From assembly GCF_014297465.1 (NCBI RefSeq), contig NZ_JACORT010000012.1:1-64000 (forward strand): a DNA stretch of 64,000 nucleotides, read 5' to 3'. Made by a program: the position numbers and the translations under genes. Shown here piece after piece: positions 45,381-53,281 of this stretch. The notes under the pieces are model-generated. The model saw only the letters and a program-made list of their open reading frames with translations, made no database searches and was not told the origin of the DNA. Position 1 is the stretch's first letter; the number at the start of each line of letters is the position of its first letter. Source of the stretch: Ramlibacter cellulosilyticus. GTDB lineage: Bacteria; Pseudomonadota; Gammaproteobacteria; Burkholderiales; Burkholderiaceae_C.

Positions 45381-46315
45381 GCTCGCACCTGAACTACGAG
45401 CGCCTGCTGGCGCGGGCCAGGACGCTCCCGGCCGTGGCGACCGCCGTGGCCCACCCCTGCGACGTCGCGTCCCTCACGGGTGCCGTCGACGCCGCGAAGA
45501 TGGGCCTGATCGCGCCCATCCTCGTGGGTCCCGCCGGCAAGATCCGCGCCGCGGCGCAGCAGGGCGACCTCGACATCGCGAAGTACGAGATCGTCGACGC
45601 GCCCCACAGCCACGCGGCGGCCGACGAAGCCGTTCGCCTCGTGCGCGAAGGCCGTGCCGAATGCCTGATGAAAGGCAGCCTCCACACCGACGAACTCATG
45701 GCCGCGGTCGTCTCCCGCGAAGGCGGGCTGCGCACGTCACGGCGCATCAGCCACTGCTTCGTGATGGACGTGCCGAACCACGACACGCCCCTCGTCATCT
45801 CCGACGCCGCCGTCAACATCGCGCCCACCCTGGAAGACAAGGTGCACATCGTGCAGAACGCGATCGACCTGATCCACGCCCTCGGCGGCGAGGAGGCGCG
45901 CGTGGCGATCCTCTCCGCAATGGAGACGGTGAACCCGAAGGTGCAGTCCACCATCGAGGCGGCGGCGCTGTGCAAGATGGCCGACCGCGGCCAGATCACC
46001 GGCGGCATCCTCGACGGCCCGCTGGCCCTGGACAACGCCATCGACCTCAAGGCGGCGAAGATCAAGAAGATCGATTCGCCCGTGGCCGGGCGCGCCAACG
46101 TGCTGATCGTCCCCGACCTCGAGGCCGGCAACATGCTCGCCAAGAGCCTCAGCTTCCTGGCGGATGCCGATGCCGCCGGCATCGTGCTCGGGGCCAAGGT
46201 GCCCATCATTTTGACCAGCCGGGCCGATTCGGTGATGACGCGGCTCGCGTCCTGCGCGGTCGCTTCGCTGGTCGCGCATGCGCGGCGCGAGGCGCTGTCC
46301 AGGGCCGTGCAGTAA
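45377..46315 (+). CDS. Phosphate acetyl/butyryltransferase
   Basis: 312 aa, cytoplasmic. Converts an acyl-CoA and phosphate to acyl phosphate. AAKMGLIAPILVGPAGKIR near residue 38, LMKGSLHTDELMAAVV near 95, ISHCFVMDVPNHDTPLVISDAAVN near 125 (split at VMDV) and NMLAKSLSFLADADAAGIVLGA near 255 are PTA/PTB signatures. No N-terminal MaoC hydratase domain is present, unlike bifunctional relatives. It forms an acyl-CoA to acyl-phosphate to acid and ATP route with the acetate kinase next door. Confidence 0.88.
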   Translation: MSSHLNYERLLARARTLPAVATAVAHPCDVASLTGAVDAAKMGLIAPILVGPAGKIRAAAQQGDLDIAKYEIVDAPHSHAAADEAVRLVREGRAECLMKGSLHTDELMAAVVSREGGLRTSRRISHCFVMDVPNHDTPLVISDAAVNIAPTLEDKVHIVQNAIDLIHALGGEEARVAILSAMETVNPKVQSTIEAAALCKMADRGQITGGILDGPLALDNAIDLKAAKIKKIDSPVAGRANVLIVPDLEAGNMLAKSLSFLADADAAGIVLGAKVPIILTSRADSVMTRLASCAVASLVAHARREALSRAVQ

Positions 46316-46325
46316 GGAGCGGGCC

Positions 46326-47525
46326 ATGGCAGACGCGATTGCGGTCCTCAACGCCGGCTCGTCCAGCATCAAGTACTCGCTGTTCCTGCTGCGCGGCGAC
46401 GCGCTCGAACTGACCTTGCGCGGCCAGGTCGAAGGCCTCTACACCCGCCCGCGCTTCATCGCGAAGGACAAGGACGGCGAGTTGCTGGAAGAAACCACCT
46501 GGGCGGAAGGCGTGGAGATGGGCCACGCCGGCGCCCTGGACCACCTGGTGCCGTACGTGCGCAGGCACCTGGGCAGGGACAACCTGGCGGCCATCGGCCA
46601 CCGGGTGGTGCACGGCGGCATGGACTTCGACGCCCCCGTGCGCGTGACGCCCGCCGTCGTGCAGCAGCTGCGCCGCTTCGTGCCGCTCGCGCCGCTGCAC
46701 CAGCCGCACAACCTGGCGGCCATCGACATCGTGCTGCAGCGCCTGCCCGACCTGCCGCAGGTGGCGTGCTTCGACACCTCCTTCCACCGCGGCAACCCGG
46801 AGGTCGCGCAGATGTTCGCGCTGCCGGCGCAGTTCCATGCAGAGGGCGTGCGGCGCTACGGCTTCCACGGCCTGTCCTACGAATACCTCGCGAGCGTGCT
46901 GCCCGACGTGGACGAGCGCGCGGCGCAGGGGCGCACCGTGGTGCTGCACCTGGGCAACGGCGCCAGCATGTGCGCGCTGCAGGGCGGCAGGAGCGTCGCC
47001 AGCACCATGGGCTTCACGGCCGTCGACGGGTTGCCCATGGGCACGCGCTGCGGCGCGGTGGACCCGGGCGTCATCCTCTACCTGATGGACCAGCGCGGCA
47101 TGGACGTGCGCGCCATCGAGAAGCTGGTGTACCAGCAGTCGGGGCTGCTGGGCGTGTCCGGCATTTCCAGCGACATGCGCGCGCTGCTCGCGAGCGACGA
47201 CGCGCGGGCGCGCACCGCGATCGACCTGTACGTCTACCGCATCCGGCGCGAGCTCGGCTCGCTGGCCGCGGCGCTGGGCGGCCTGGACGCGATCGTGTTC
47301 ACCGCCGGCATCGGCGAGCACGCGGCCTTCATCCGCGAGCGCGTCTGCGCGGATGCGGCCTGGCTGGGCGTGGAGCTCGACCCCGCCGCCAACGCGAAGG
47401 GCGGCCCGCGCATCAGCGTCGCCGGCAGCCGCGCGTCGGCCTGGGTCGTCCCCACCAACGAGGAACTGATGATCGCCCGGCACGCGCGCGCGCTGGTCGC
47501 CGGATCCGGCAGGAGCGTTCGATGA
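46326..47525 (+). CDS. ackA: Acetate (or short-chain acid) kinase
   Basis: 399 aa. ASKHA fold: VLNAGSSSIKYSLF at the N-terminus, IGHRVVHGG near 88, CFDTSFHRG near 150 (catalytic Asp), VVLHLGNGASM near 210, GAVDPGVILYL near 255 and FTAGIGEHAAFIRE near 330 are all conserved. It transfers phosphate from acyl phosphate to ADP. Gap of ten bases from the transferase, ATGA overlap with fabI. Confidence 0.93.
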   Translation: MADAIAVLNAGSSSIKYSLFLLRGDALELTLRGQVEGLYTRPRFIAKDKDGELLEETTWAEGVEMGHAGALDHLVPYVRRHLGRDNLAAIGHRVVHGGMDFDAPVRVTPAVVQQLRRFVPLAPLHQPHNLAAIDIVLQRLPDLPQVACFDTSFHRGNPEVAQMFALPAQFHAEGVRRYGFHGLSYEYLASVLPDVDERAAQGRTVVLHLGNGASMCALQGGRSVASTMGFTAVDGLPMGTRCGAVDPGVILYLMDQRGMDVRAIEKLVYQQSGLLGVSGISSDMRALLASDDARARTAIDLYVYRIRRELGSLAAALGGLDAIVFTAGIGEHAAFIRERVCADAAWLGVELDPAANAKGGPRISVAGSRASAWVVPTNEELMIARHARALVAGSGRSVR

Positions 47526-48301
47526 AACCCATCCCCACCCCACCGTTGAAGGGCATGAAGGCGCTGGTCGCCGGCGTCGCCAACGAGCATTCCATCGCCT
47601 GGGGCTGCGCCTCCGCGTTCCGGCAGCTCGGCGCCGACGTGGCGCTCACCTACCTCAACGAGAAGGCGAAGACCTACGTGGAGCCGCTGGCGCGCCAGCT
47701 CGAGGCCCCGCTGCTGCTGCCGCTCGACCTGGCGAAGCCCGGGGAGCTCGAGGCGGTGTTCGAGCGCGTCACGCAGGCGTGGGGCAGGCTCGACATCCTG
47801 GTGCACTCGCTCGCGTGGGCGCCCAAGGAGGACCTGCAGGGCGGGCTGCTGGAGAGCAGCTCCGAAGGGTTCTGCAAGGCCATGGACATCTCCTGCCACT
47901 CCTTCGTGCGGATGGCGCGGCTCGCGGCACCGCTGATGGCCGACGGTGGCACGATGATCGCCATGAGCTACCACGGCGCGCAGAAGGTGGTGAGCAACTA
48001 CAACCTGATGGGGCCGGTGAAGGCGGCACTGGAAGCGTCGTGCCGCTACCTGGCCTACGAGCTCGGGGCCAAGGGCATCCGCGTCCACCCCGTGTCGCCG
48101 GGGCCGCTGAAGACGCGCGCGGCGTCCGGCCTCAAGGACTTCGACCTGCTGCTCAACGAGGCGCAGCGCCGCTCGCCCATGGGCGAGCTGGTGGACATCA
48201 TGGACGTGGGCTTCGCCTGCGCCTACCTCGCCACGCCATACGCGCGCCGCATCACCGGCGGCACCGTGTACGTCGACGGCGGCGTGAACATCATGGGCTG
48301 A
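47522..48301 (+). CDS. Enoyl-ACP reductase FabI-like
   Basis: 259 aa NADH-dependent SDR. Cofactor site GVANEHSIAWGCA near residue 18, and the FabI triad region SYHGAQKVVSNYNLMGPVK (two Tyr and a Lys, about 143-161). Ends RRITGGTVYVDGGVNIMG as in FabI. Being the fourth gene of a DUF3141-Pta-AckA unit rather than next to fatty-acid genes, it may act on crotonyl-type substrates; a housekeeping role is possible as I cannot see another fabI. Confidence 0.9.
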   Translation: MKPIPTPPLKGMKALVAGVANEHSIAWGCASAFRQLGADVALTYLNEKAKTYVEPLARQLEAPLLLPLDLAKPGELEAVFERVTQAWGRLDILVHSLAWAPKEDLQGGLLESSSEGFCKAMDISCHSFVRMARLAAPLMADGGTMIAMSYHGAQKVVSNYNLMGPVKAALEASCRYLAYELGAKGIRVHPVSPGPLKTRAASGLKDFDLLLNEAQRRSPMGELVDIMDVGFACAYLATPYARRITGGTVYVDGGVNIMG

Positions 48302-48314
48302 GGAGGGGAATGCC

Positions 48315-48551
48315 ATGCGCATCGTGATCGGCAACCTGCCCGACGACGTGGACGAGGAGGGGATCCGCGATGCCCTCTCCCCCTTCGCCCCCGTGGAGGC
48401 CATCCAGCTCGTGCACGACAGCGGCGCCCCCACGGCGGTGATCGAGCTGGAGACCACGCGCTCGCACGCGGAGCAGCTGGCCAACCGCATCCGCGGCCGC
48501 CTGTACCAGGGCAAGCCGCTCAACGCGTGGGTGCCCACGATGGACTGGTGA
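48315..48551 (+). CDS. Small RNA-recognition-motif-like protein
   Basis: 78 aa. Beta-alpha-beta pattern with RIVIGNLPDDVDEEGIRDAL resembling RNP2 and the first helix, APTAVIELE as a weak RNP1 and GKPLNAWVP as the last strand. Aromatic RNP residues are missing, so RNA binding is uncertain. It follows fabI by 13 bases and abuts the next gene (one base between stop and GTG). Confidence 0.6.
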   Translation: MRIVIGNLPDDVDEEGIRDALSPFAPVEAIQLVHDSGAPTAVIELETTRSHAEQLANRIRGRLYQGKPLNAWVPTMDW

Positions 48552-48552
48552 C

Positions 48553-49578
48553 GTGGCCGGCGCGCTGATCGACCGCCTGGTCGCGGCGCTCTTCGGCCGC
48601 GAGGATGCAGCGCCCGACCAGGCGCTGGTCGCGGAGATGACCGACCTGGTGGTCGACACCGTGGAGCCCCGGGTGCGGGCGCAGCGGCGCTATCGCGAGA
48701 AGCTGGAGCCCTGCATCCGCACGACCATCGCCTGCCTGCGCGAGGTGGGCCGCGCGCCGCTGGAGCCGCTGCTGCTGGCCCGCGCGCGGTGGGGCGAGGA
48801 CCGCCGCCTGAACGCGTTCTTCGCCACGGCGGAGGACGTCCCCGCGTTCCTCGGCCGCAGCAAGGAGTTGCGCAGCTTCTTCGCGGCGCAGCCCGGCGTG
48901 CACGAGGCGTTCGCGCTCCTGGGCATGCGGCGCGAGGAGAAGACGGTGTTCGCGCCGCGGCTGCAGGGCGGCATGCTGATGGAAGACGTGGCGCAGACCA
49001 CGGTCGACTTCACCGGCCATCGCCTCGTGGGGCTGGCCGCGGACGAGGCGCAGGCCCGGCTGGAGGTCGGCAAGCGCATGGTGCTGCGCCTGGCGCAGGT
49101 GGCCCTCGGGCGCATCCTCGAGATCGACCGCCAGGGCCTGAAGAAGGAACAGCACAAGGCGTACCTCTCGACCCGCCTGCGCTTCCTCAAGCTGGCGCAG
49201 GACGGCATGCAGGGCATCGTCGACGATCCCGCCACCATCGCGCAGCAGGTCGCCGACGTGAAGCGGGAGCTGGACGCGGCCGTGAAGGACTACATCGAGG
49301 TGAAGTCCAGCCTGGTGACCCTCGACGGCTACATCGCGCAGATCGAGGAGGTCTTCGCGCATCCGGAGCGCCACGTGGCGCTCACGCGCACCGAGCTGCG
49401 GATGAACCGCATGAACGTGAAGGCCGACCCCGGGCAGGCGGACGCGCCCGAGGCGCTGACGCTCGCCGAGCTGCGCATCGGCGACCGGCCCGCGGCCGTG
49501 ATCGCCTTCGTGCGCTGCCCGCGCGCGGAGATGCCCGCGGAGCAGGACCTGCTGGCGCGGGCGGAGCGGTTCCTGTAG
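48553..49578 (+). CDS. Conserved-looking protein of unknown function, 341 aa
   Basis: I do not recognise a family. GTG start one base after the previous stop. The sequence is soluble and mostly helical: MTDLVVDTVEPRVRAQRRYR near 30 and RFLKLAQDGMQGIVDDPATI then QQVADVKRELDAAVKDYIEV (about 230-270) suggests a coiled coil. LRSFFAAQPGVHEAFALLGM and FAPRLQGGMLMEDVAQTTVDF may be a beta-rich central part. No Cys cluster, nucleotide loop or signal peptide. By position it belongs to the DUF3141 operon. Confidence 0.7.
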   Translation: MAGALIDRLVAALFGREDAAPDQALVAEMTDLVVDTVEPRVRAQRRYREKLEPCIRTTIACLREVGRAPLEPLLLARARWGEDRRLNAFFATAEDVPAFLGRSKELRSFFAAQPGVHEAFALLGMRREEKTVFAPRLQGGMLMEDVAQTTVDFTGHRLVGLAADEAQARLEVGKRMVLRLAQVALGRILEIDRQGLKKEQHKAYLSTRLRFLKLAQDGMQGIVDDPATIAQQVADVKRELDAAVKDYIEVKSSLVTLDGYIAQIEEVFAHPERHVALTRTELRMNRMNVKADPGQADAPEALTLAELRIGDRPAAVIAFVRCPRAEMPAEQDLLARAERFL

Positions 49579-49639
49579 CGGGCTGCCCGCACCGCTGCTA
49601 CATTGCCGACGACACCGGGCGCAGCCCGCGGGAGCAGCC

Positions 49640-50542
49640 ATGTACGCAGCGCAATTGTTCGCGGGCCAGCGCATCCTGGTCACCGGCGGCGGTACCGGCC
49701 TCGGCCGGGCCATGGCCGAACATTTCCTCGCCCTGGGCGGCGACGTCGCGATCTGCGGCCGCCGGAAGCAGGTGTGCGACGAGACGGCCGCCCAGTGGCG
49801 CGAGCGCTTCCCGGGCCGGCGCGTCGACACGTTCGGCGTCGACATCCGCGTCGCGCAGGCGGTCGAGGAGATGGTCCAGGCGCTGTGGGACAGCGGCGGG
49901 CTCACTGGCCTGGTGAACAACGCGGCAGGCAACTTCATCGCGCCCACCGAGAGCCTCTCGCCGCGCGCCTTCGACGCGATCGCGAACATCGTCTTCCACG
50001 GCACCTTCTACGTGACGCAGGCAGTGGGCAAGCGCTGGATCGAGGAGGCGCGCAGCGGGCAGTGGAAGCCGGAGCAGCCTTGCCGCAGCGTGATGAGCAT
50101 CATCACGACCTGGGTCGACAACGGCAGTCCGTACGTGGTGCCTTCGGCCATGAGCAAGGCGGGTATCGACGTCATGACGAAGTCGCTCGCCGTGGAGTGG
50201 GCCCGGCACGGGATCCGCCTGAATGCCGTGGGCCCGGGCGAGATCCCCACCGAGGGCATGAGCAAGCGGCTCAATCCCGGCGAGGAGCCCGGCGCGCGCA
50301 GCAAGGCGCGCAACCCGATGGCGCGCGCGGGGAAGATGGACGAGTTGCAGAACCTCGCGGCCTTCCTGATGGCGCCGGGGCAGTGCGACTGGCTCACGGG
50401 CCAGAGCATCATGATGGACGGCGGCAACGCACTCGCCACCGGCGGCAACTTCTACGAGCTGCGCGACTGGAGCGATGCCGACTGGCAGGCCGCGCGCGAG
50501 CGCATCGAGGCGCAGAACGCCAAGGACAAGGCGCAGCGGTGA
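49640..50542 (+). CDS. SDR family oxidoreductase, 2,4-dienoyl-CoA reductase-like
   Basis: 300 aa NADP-dependent enzyme. TGGGTGLGRAMAEHF at the N-terminus, NNAAGNFIAPTESLSP near 92 and VVPSAMSKAGIDVMTKSLAVEW near 172, where the classical YxxxK Tyr is replaced (SAMSK), as in mitochondrial-type DECR proteins that use a Tyr elsewhere. The NFIAP motif is also DECR-like. It would reduce dienoyl-CoA during unsaturated fatty acid oxidation. The GTG of the next gene overlaps its stop (GTGA). Confidence 0.85.
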   Translation: MYAAQLFAGQRILVTGGGTGLGRAMAEHFLALGGDVAICGRRKQVCDETAAQWRERFPGRRVDTFGVDIRVAQAVEEMVQALWDSGGLTGLVNNAAGNFIAPTESLSPRAFDAIANIVFHGTFYVTQAVGKRWIEEARSGQWKPEQPCRSVMSIITTWVDNGSPYVVPSAMSKAGIDVMTKSLAVEWARHGIRLNAVGPGEIPTEGMSKRLNPGEEPGARSKARNPMARAGKMDELQNLAAFLMAPGQCDWLTGQSIMMDGGNALATGGNFYELRDWSDADWQAARERIEAQNAKDKAQR

Positions 50543-50940
50543 GCGAGTTCGCCACGCAGCAGCTTCCGGCGGAGCGCACGGGGGTCGCGCCCGATGGCTC
50601 GGACGTGCGCGTGCTCCTCGGCCTCGCGGGCGGCGGCATGGCGCATTTCGAGCTGGCCGCGGGCCAGGTCGCACGGGCTGTCGTGCACCGGACGGTGGAG
50701 GAGGTGTGGTTCGTCCTCTCCGGCCGCGGCGAGATGTGGCGCAGGCAGGGCGCGCGCGAGGAAACGGTGGTGCTCGAGCCGGGCGTCTGCGTCACGATTC
50801 CCCTCGGCACGCATTTCCAGTTCCGGGCGTCGCCGTCCGAAGGCGTGGCCGCCGTGGCGGTGACGATGCCGCCGTGGCCAGGCCCGGGCGAAGCGGTGTT
50901 CGTGGAAGGTCCCTGGCCGGCATCCTTCCCGGCTTCCTGA
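50539..50940 (+). CDS. Cupin domain protein
   Basis: 133 aa, GTG start overlapping the dienoyl-CoA reductase stop. Single-domain cupin: VVHRTVEEVWFVLSGRGEMW (metal-binding region HxxEE) and LEPGVCVTIPLGTHFQFRA (G-x-x-H type second motif). Ends MPPWPGPGEAVFVEGPW. Function unknown; small cupins act as isomerases, dioxygenases or sensors. Confidence 0.8.
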   Translation: MSEFATQQLPAERTGVAPDGSDVRVLLGLAGGGMAHFELAAGQVARAVVHRTVEEVWFVLSGRGEMWRRQGAREETVVLEPGVCVTIPLGTHFQFRASPSEGVAAVAVTMPPWPGPGEAVFVEGPWPASFPAS

Positions 50941-50946
50941 TCCCAG

Positions 50947-51348
50947 ATGAAACAAGCAACCGAAACCCTGGAGGGCTCCGCCTTCATCGACCAGCGCATC
51001 GCGGACCTCGCCGACTGGCGTGGCGACACCCTGCGCCGCATGCGCCAGCTGATCCGCGCTGCCGACCCGGACGTCGTGGAAGAAGTGAAGTGGCGCGGCA
51101 CGCCCGTGTGGTCGCACGAGGGGATCCTCTGCACCGGCGAGACGTACAAGGCGGTGGTGAAGCTCACGTTCGCCAAGGGCGCGTCGCTGCCCGACCCCGC
51201 GAACTTGTTCAACGCCAGCCTGGAGGGAAACACGCGGCGCGCGATCGACATCCGCGAAGGCGAAGAGGTGGACGCTGCGGCTTTCCAGGCCCTGGTCCGG
51301 GCGGCGGTGACGCTGAACGTTGCCGGCACCAGGGCGAAGAAGCGGTGA
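50947..51348 (+). CDS. DUF1801 domain protein (YdhG-like)
   Basis: 133 aa. LADWRGDTLRRMRQLIRAADPDVVEEVKWRGTPVW (split at IRAA) and the lines TYKAVVKLTFAKGASLPDP and EGNTRRAIDIREGEEVD match DUF1801, a small alpha/beta fold related to frataxin. No catalytic residues are known. The stop is overlapped by the next GTG (GTGA). Confidence 0.85.
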   Translation: MKQATETLEGSAFIDQRIADLADWRGDTLRRMRQLIRAADPDVVEEVKWRGTPVWSHEGILCTGETYKAVVKLTFAKGASLPDPANLFNASLEGNTRRAIDIREGEEVDAAAFQALVRAAVTLNVAGTRAKKR

Positions 51349-51536
51349 ACCAGCGCGGCGAGGAACGCTTCAAGACCGTGCTGCAGGTGATCGCCATCCT
51401 GCTGCTCGCGGGCATGGTCGGCATGATCCTGCACAAGGGCTACGCCGACGTGAGCGCGCTCACGCGCGAGAACGGCAGCGGCGACTTCTGGCCGGCGCTG
51501 CTGCGCTACGTGTTCCGCAACCTCGCCGGCGGCTAG
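51345..51536 (+). CDS. Small single-span membrane protein, 63 aa
   Basis: GTG start in a GTGA overlap. Basic N-terminus, one hydrophobic helix VLQVIAILLLAGMVGMIL (about 12-29), then a soluble tail GDFWPALLRYVFRNLAGG. No family recognised. The tight overlap with DUF1801 argues that it is translated. Confidence 0.6.
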   Translation: MNQRGEERFKTVLQVIAILLLAGMVGMILHKGYADVSALTRENGSGDFWPALLRYVFRNLAGG

Positions 51537-51642
51537 CGAGCCGCCTGGCGTCCGCGAGACATCGTCCGTGGCGCCGACGCCGCGTCCGGCTTGTCCCTGC
51601 CCGCGATCTGCCGGATGATCGCTGCAACCCAACCGTCGAGCC

Positions 51643-52131
51643 GTGACCGACACTGCGCGCTTCCCCCTCGAAGGCGGCTGCGACTGCCGCCACGTGCGCT
51701 ACCGCATGCGCACGGCGCCGCTGTTCGTGCACTGCTGCCATTGCCGGTGGTGCCAGCGCGAGTCGGGCGCGTCCTTCGCGCTGAACGCGATGATCGAGGC
51801 GGACCGCGTCGACGTGCTCGGCGGCGAGCCCCTCGTCGTCGACACGCCTTCCGAGAGCGGCAAGGGCCAGCGCATCGCGCGCTGCCCGCGTTGCCACATC
51901 GCCGTGTGGAGCAACTATGCCGGCGCCGGCCCGCGCGTGCACTTCGTGCGCGTGGGCACGCTGGACGACCCCGACGCGCTGCCGCCCGACATCCACATCT
52001 TCACCGCCTCGAAGCAGCCCTGGGTGCAACTGCCCGCCGGCGTGCCGGCGGTGCCCGAGTATTACGACCGCCGGCAGTACTGGCCGGCGGAAAGCCTGCA
52101 GCGCCGCGACGTCCTGCTCGGACGCGCGTGA
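51643..52131 (+). CDS. GFA family protein (Zn-binding, glutathione-dependent formaldehyde-activating enzyme-like)
   Basis: 162 aa, GTG start. Zinc cysteines in GGCDCRHVRYRM, VHCCHCRWCQRESG and RIARCPRCHIAVWSNY, the typical CxC-CxxC-CxxC set. Members are often named after Gfa but most have unknown substrates. The next gene's alternative GTG start overlaps its stop; I prefer the later ATG for that gene. Confidence 0.87.
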   Translation: MTDTARFPLEGGCDCRHVRYRMRTAPLFVHCCHCRWCQRESGASFALNAMIEADRVDVLGGEPLVVDTPSESGKGQRIARCPRCHIAVWSNYAGAGPRVHFVRVGTLDDPDALPPDIHIFTASKQPWVQLPAGVPAVPEYYDRRQYWPAESLQRRDVLLGRA

Positions 52132-52151
52132 AGCAGCCCACCGGAGACCGA

Positions 52152-52415
52152 ATGCGCAACACGCCCCTGATCACCGTCGCCACCCTCGCTGCCGCGCTGC
52201 TGCTTGCCGTGGCGCTCAACCCCTCTCCGGAGCGCCACCGCGAGCGCATCAAGGAGGCCGTGGGCGAGCGCAGCCCGGTCGCACGCGTCTTCGGGGTCGG
52301 CGCGCTGAAGGCGTTCGCGTCGAACTACCACTCGCTGGGCGTCGCGTCGTATACGCAGGCCGGCGACAAGACGCTGTCCGTCGGCGCCTTCGGCATGGTC
52401 TTCGTGATGCAGTAG
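52152..52415 (+). CDS. Small exported protein (DUF4359-like)
   Basis: 87 aa. Hydrophobic start TPLITVATLAAALLLAVAL is a signal or anchor. The rest, including RHRERIKEAVGERSPVARVF and SNYHSLGVASYTQAGDKTLS, resembles DUF4359 proteins. GGAGACC precedes the ATG; a GTG eight codons earlier overlaps the GFA stop. Confidence 0.65.
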   Translation: MRNTPLITVATLAAALLLAVALNPSPERHRERIKEAVGERSPVARVFGVGALKAFASNYHSLGVASYTQAGDKTLSVGAFGMVFVMQ

Positions 52416-52468
52416 GTCCGCGGCAGCGGTCGTATCATCGCGCCGGGACGCACTCCCGGGAGGCCGCC

Positions 52469-53281
52469 ATGGCCGAGTCCGATCGCCTGTTCGCCGGTTC
52501 CATCCCGCAGCTGTACGAGCAGCTGCTGGTGCCGCTGATCTTCGAACCCTACGCGCGCGACCTCGCGCAGCGGCTCGCGCCCCTCGGGCCGGCCGATGTG
52601 CTGGAGGTCGCGGCCGGCACCGGCGTCGTCACGCGCCGGCTCGCCGAGTCGCTGCCGTCCACGACGCGCATCGTCGCCACCGACCTCAACGCGCCCATGC
52701 TGCAGGAGGCGCAGCGGCGCGGCACGGCGCGTCCGGTGGAGTGGCAGGTGGCCGACGCGATGCAGCTGCCGTTCGACGACGACAGCTTCGACGCGGTCGC
52801 CTGCCAGTTCGGCGTGATGTTCTTCCCGGACCGCGGTCGCGCCTTCGCCGAGATGCGGCGTGTGCTGCGTCCCGGCGGCGTGCTCCTCTTCAACGCCTGG
52901 GACGCCATCGCGCACAACGAATTCGCCGACGTGGTGACGGAGGCGCTCGTGCCGCTGTACCCGCAGGATCCGCCGCGCTTCATGGCGCGCACGCCGCACG
53001 GCTACCACGACCCGCACGCGATCGCGCGCGACCTGGGCGAGGGCGGCTTCACGACGGCGCCGGACATCGTCACGCTCACGGAGCGCAGCTGCGCGAGCGG
53101 GCCAGAGGTGCCGGCGATGGCCTACTGCCAGGGCACGCCGCTGCGCAACGAGATCGAGGCGCGCGGCGGGCCGGGGCTGCTGGCGGCGACGCAGGCGGCC
53201 ACGCAGGCGATCGCCGCGCGCTTCGGCATCGGCGAAGTCGATGGAAAGATCCAGGCGCTGGTGGTGAGTGTTCGGCGTTAA
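52469..53281 (+). CDS. Class I SAM-dependent methyltransferase
   Basis: 270 aa. Motif I VLEVAAGTGVVTRRLAE near residue 45, acidic motif II IVATDLNAPML near 70, DAMQLPFDDDSFDAVACQF near 98 and MRRVLRPGGVLLFNAWD near 127. This order is that of Methyltransf_11/UbiE-like enzymes. Small-molecule substrate unknown. GGGAGG lies 9 bases before the ATG. Its end overlaps the convergent Vgb-like gene by four bases. Confidence 0.9.
   Translation: MAESDRLFAGSIPQLYEQLLVPLIFEPYARDLAQRLAPLGPADVLEVAAGTGVVTRRLAESLPSTTRIVATDLNAPMLQEAQRRGTARPVEWQVADAMQLPFDDDSFDAVACQFGVMFFPDRGRAFAEMRRVLRPGGVLLFNAWDAIAHNEFADVVTEALVPLYPQDPPRFMARTPHGYHDPHAIARDLGEGGFTTAPDIVTLTERSCASGPEVPAMAYCQGTPLRNEIEARGGPGLLAATQAATQAIAARFGIGEVDGKIQALVVSVRR

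Noticed and set aside
47522-48301. Calling the FabI-like gene the main housekeeping fabI.
   Set aside because: Motifs fit, but operon context is metabolic and other copies outside the window cannot be excluded, so no gene symbol is assigned.
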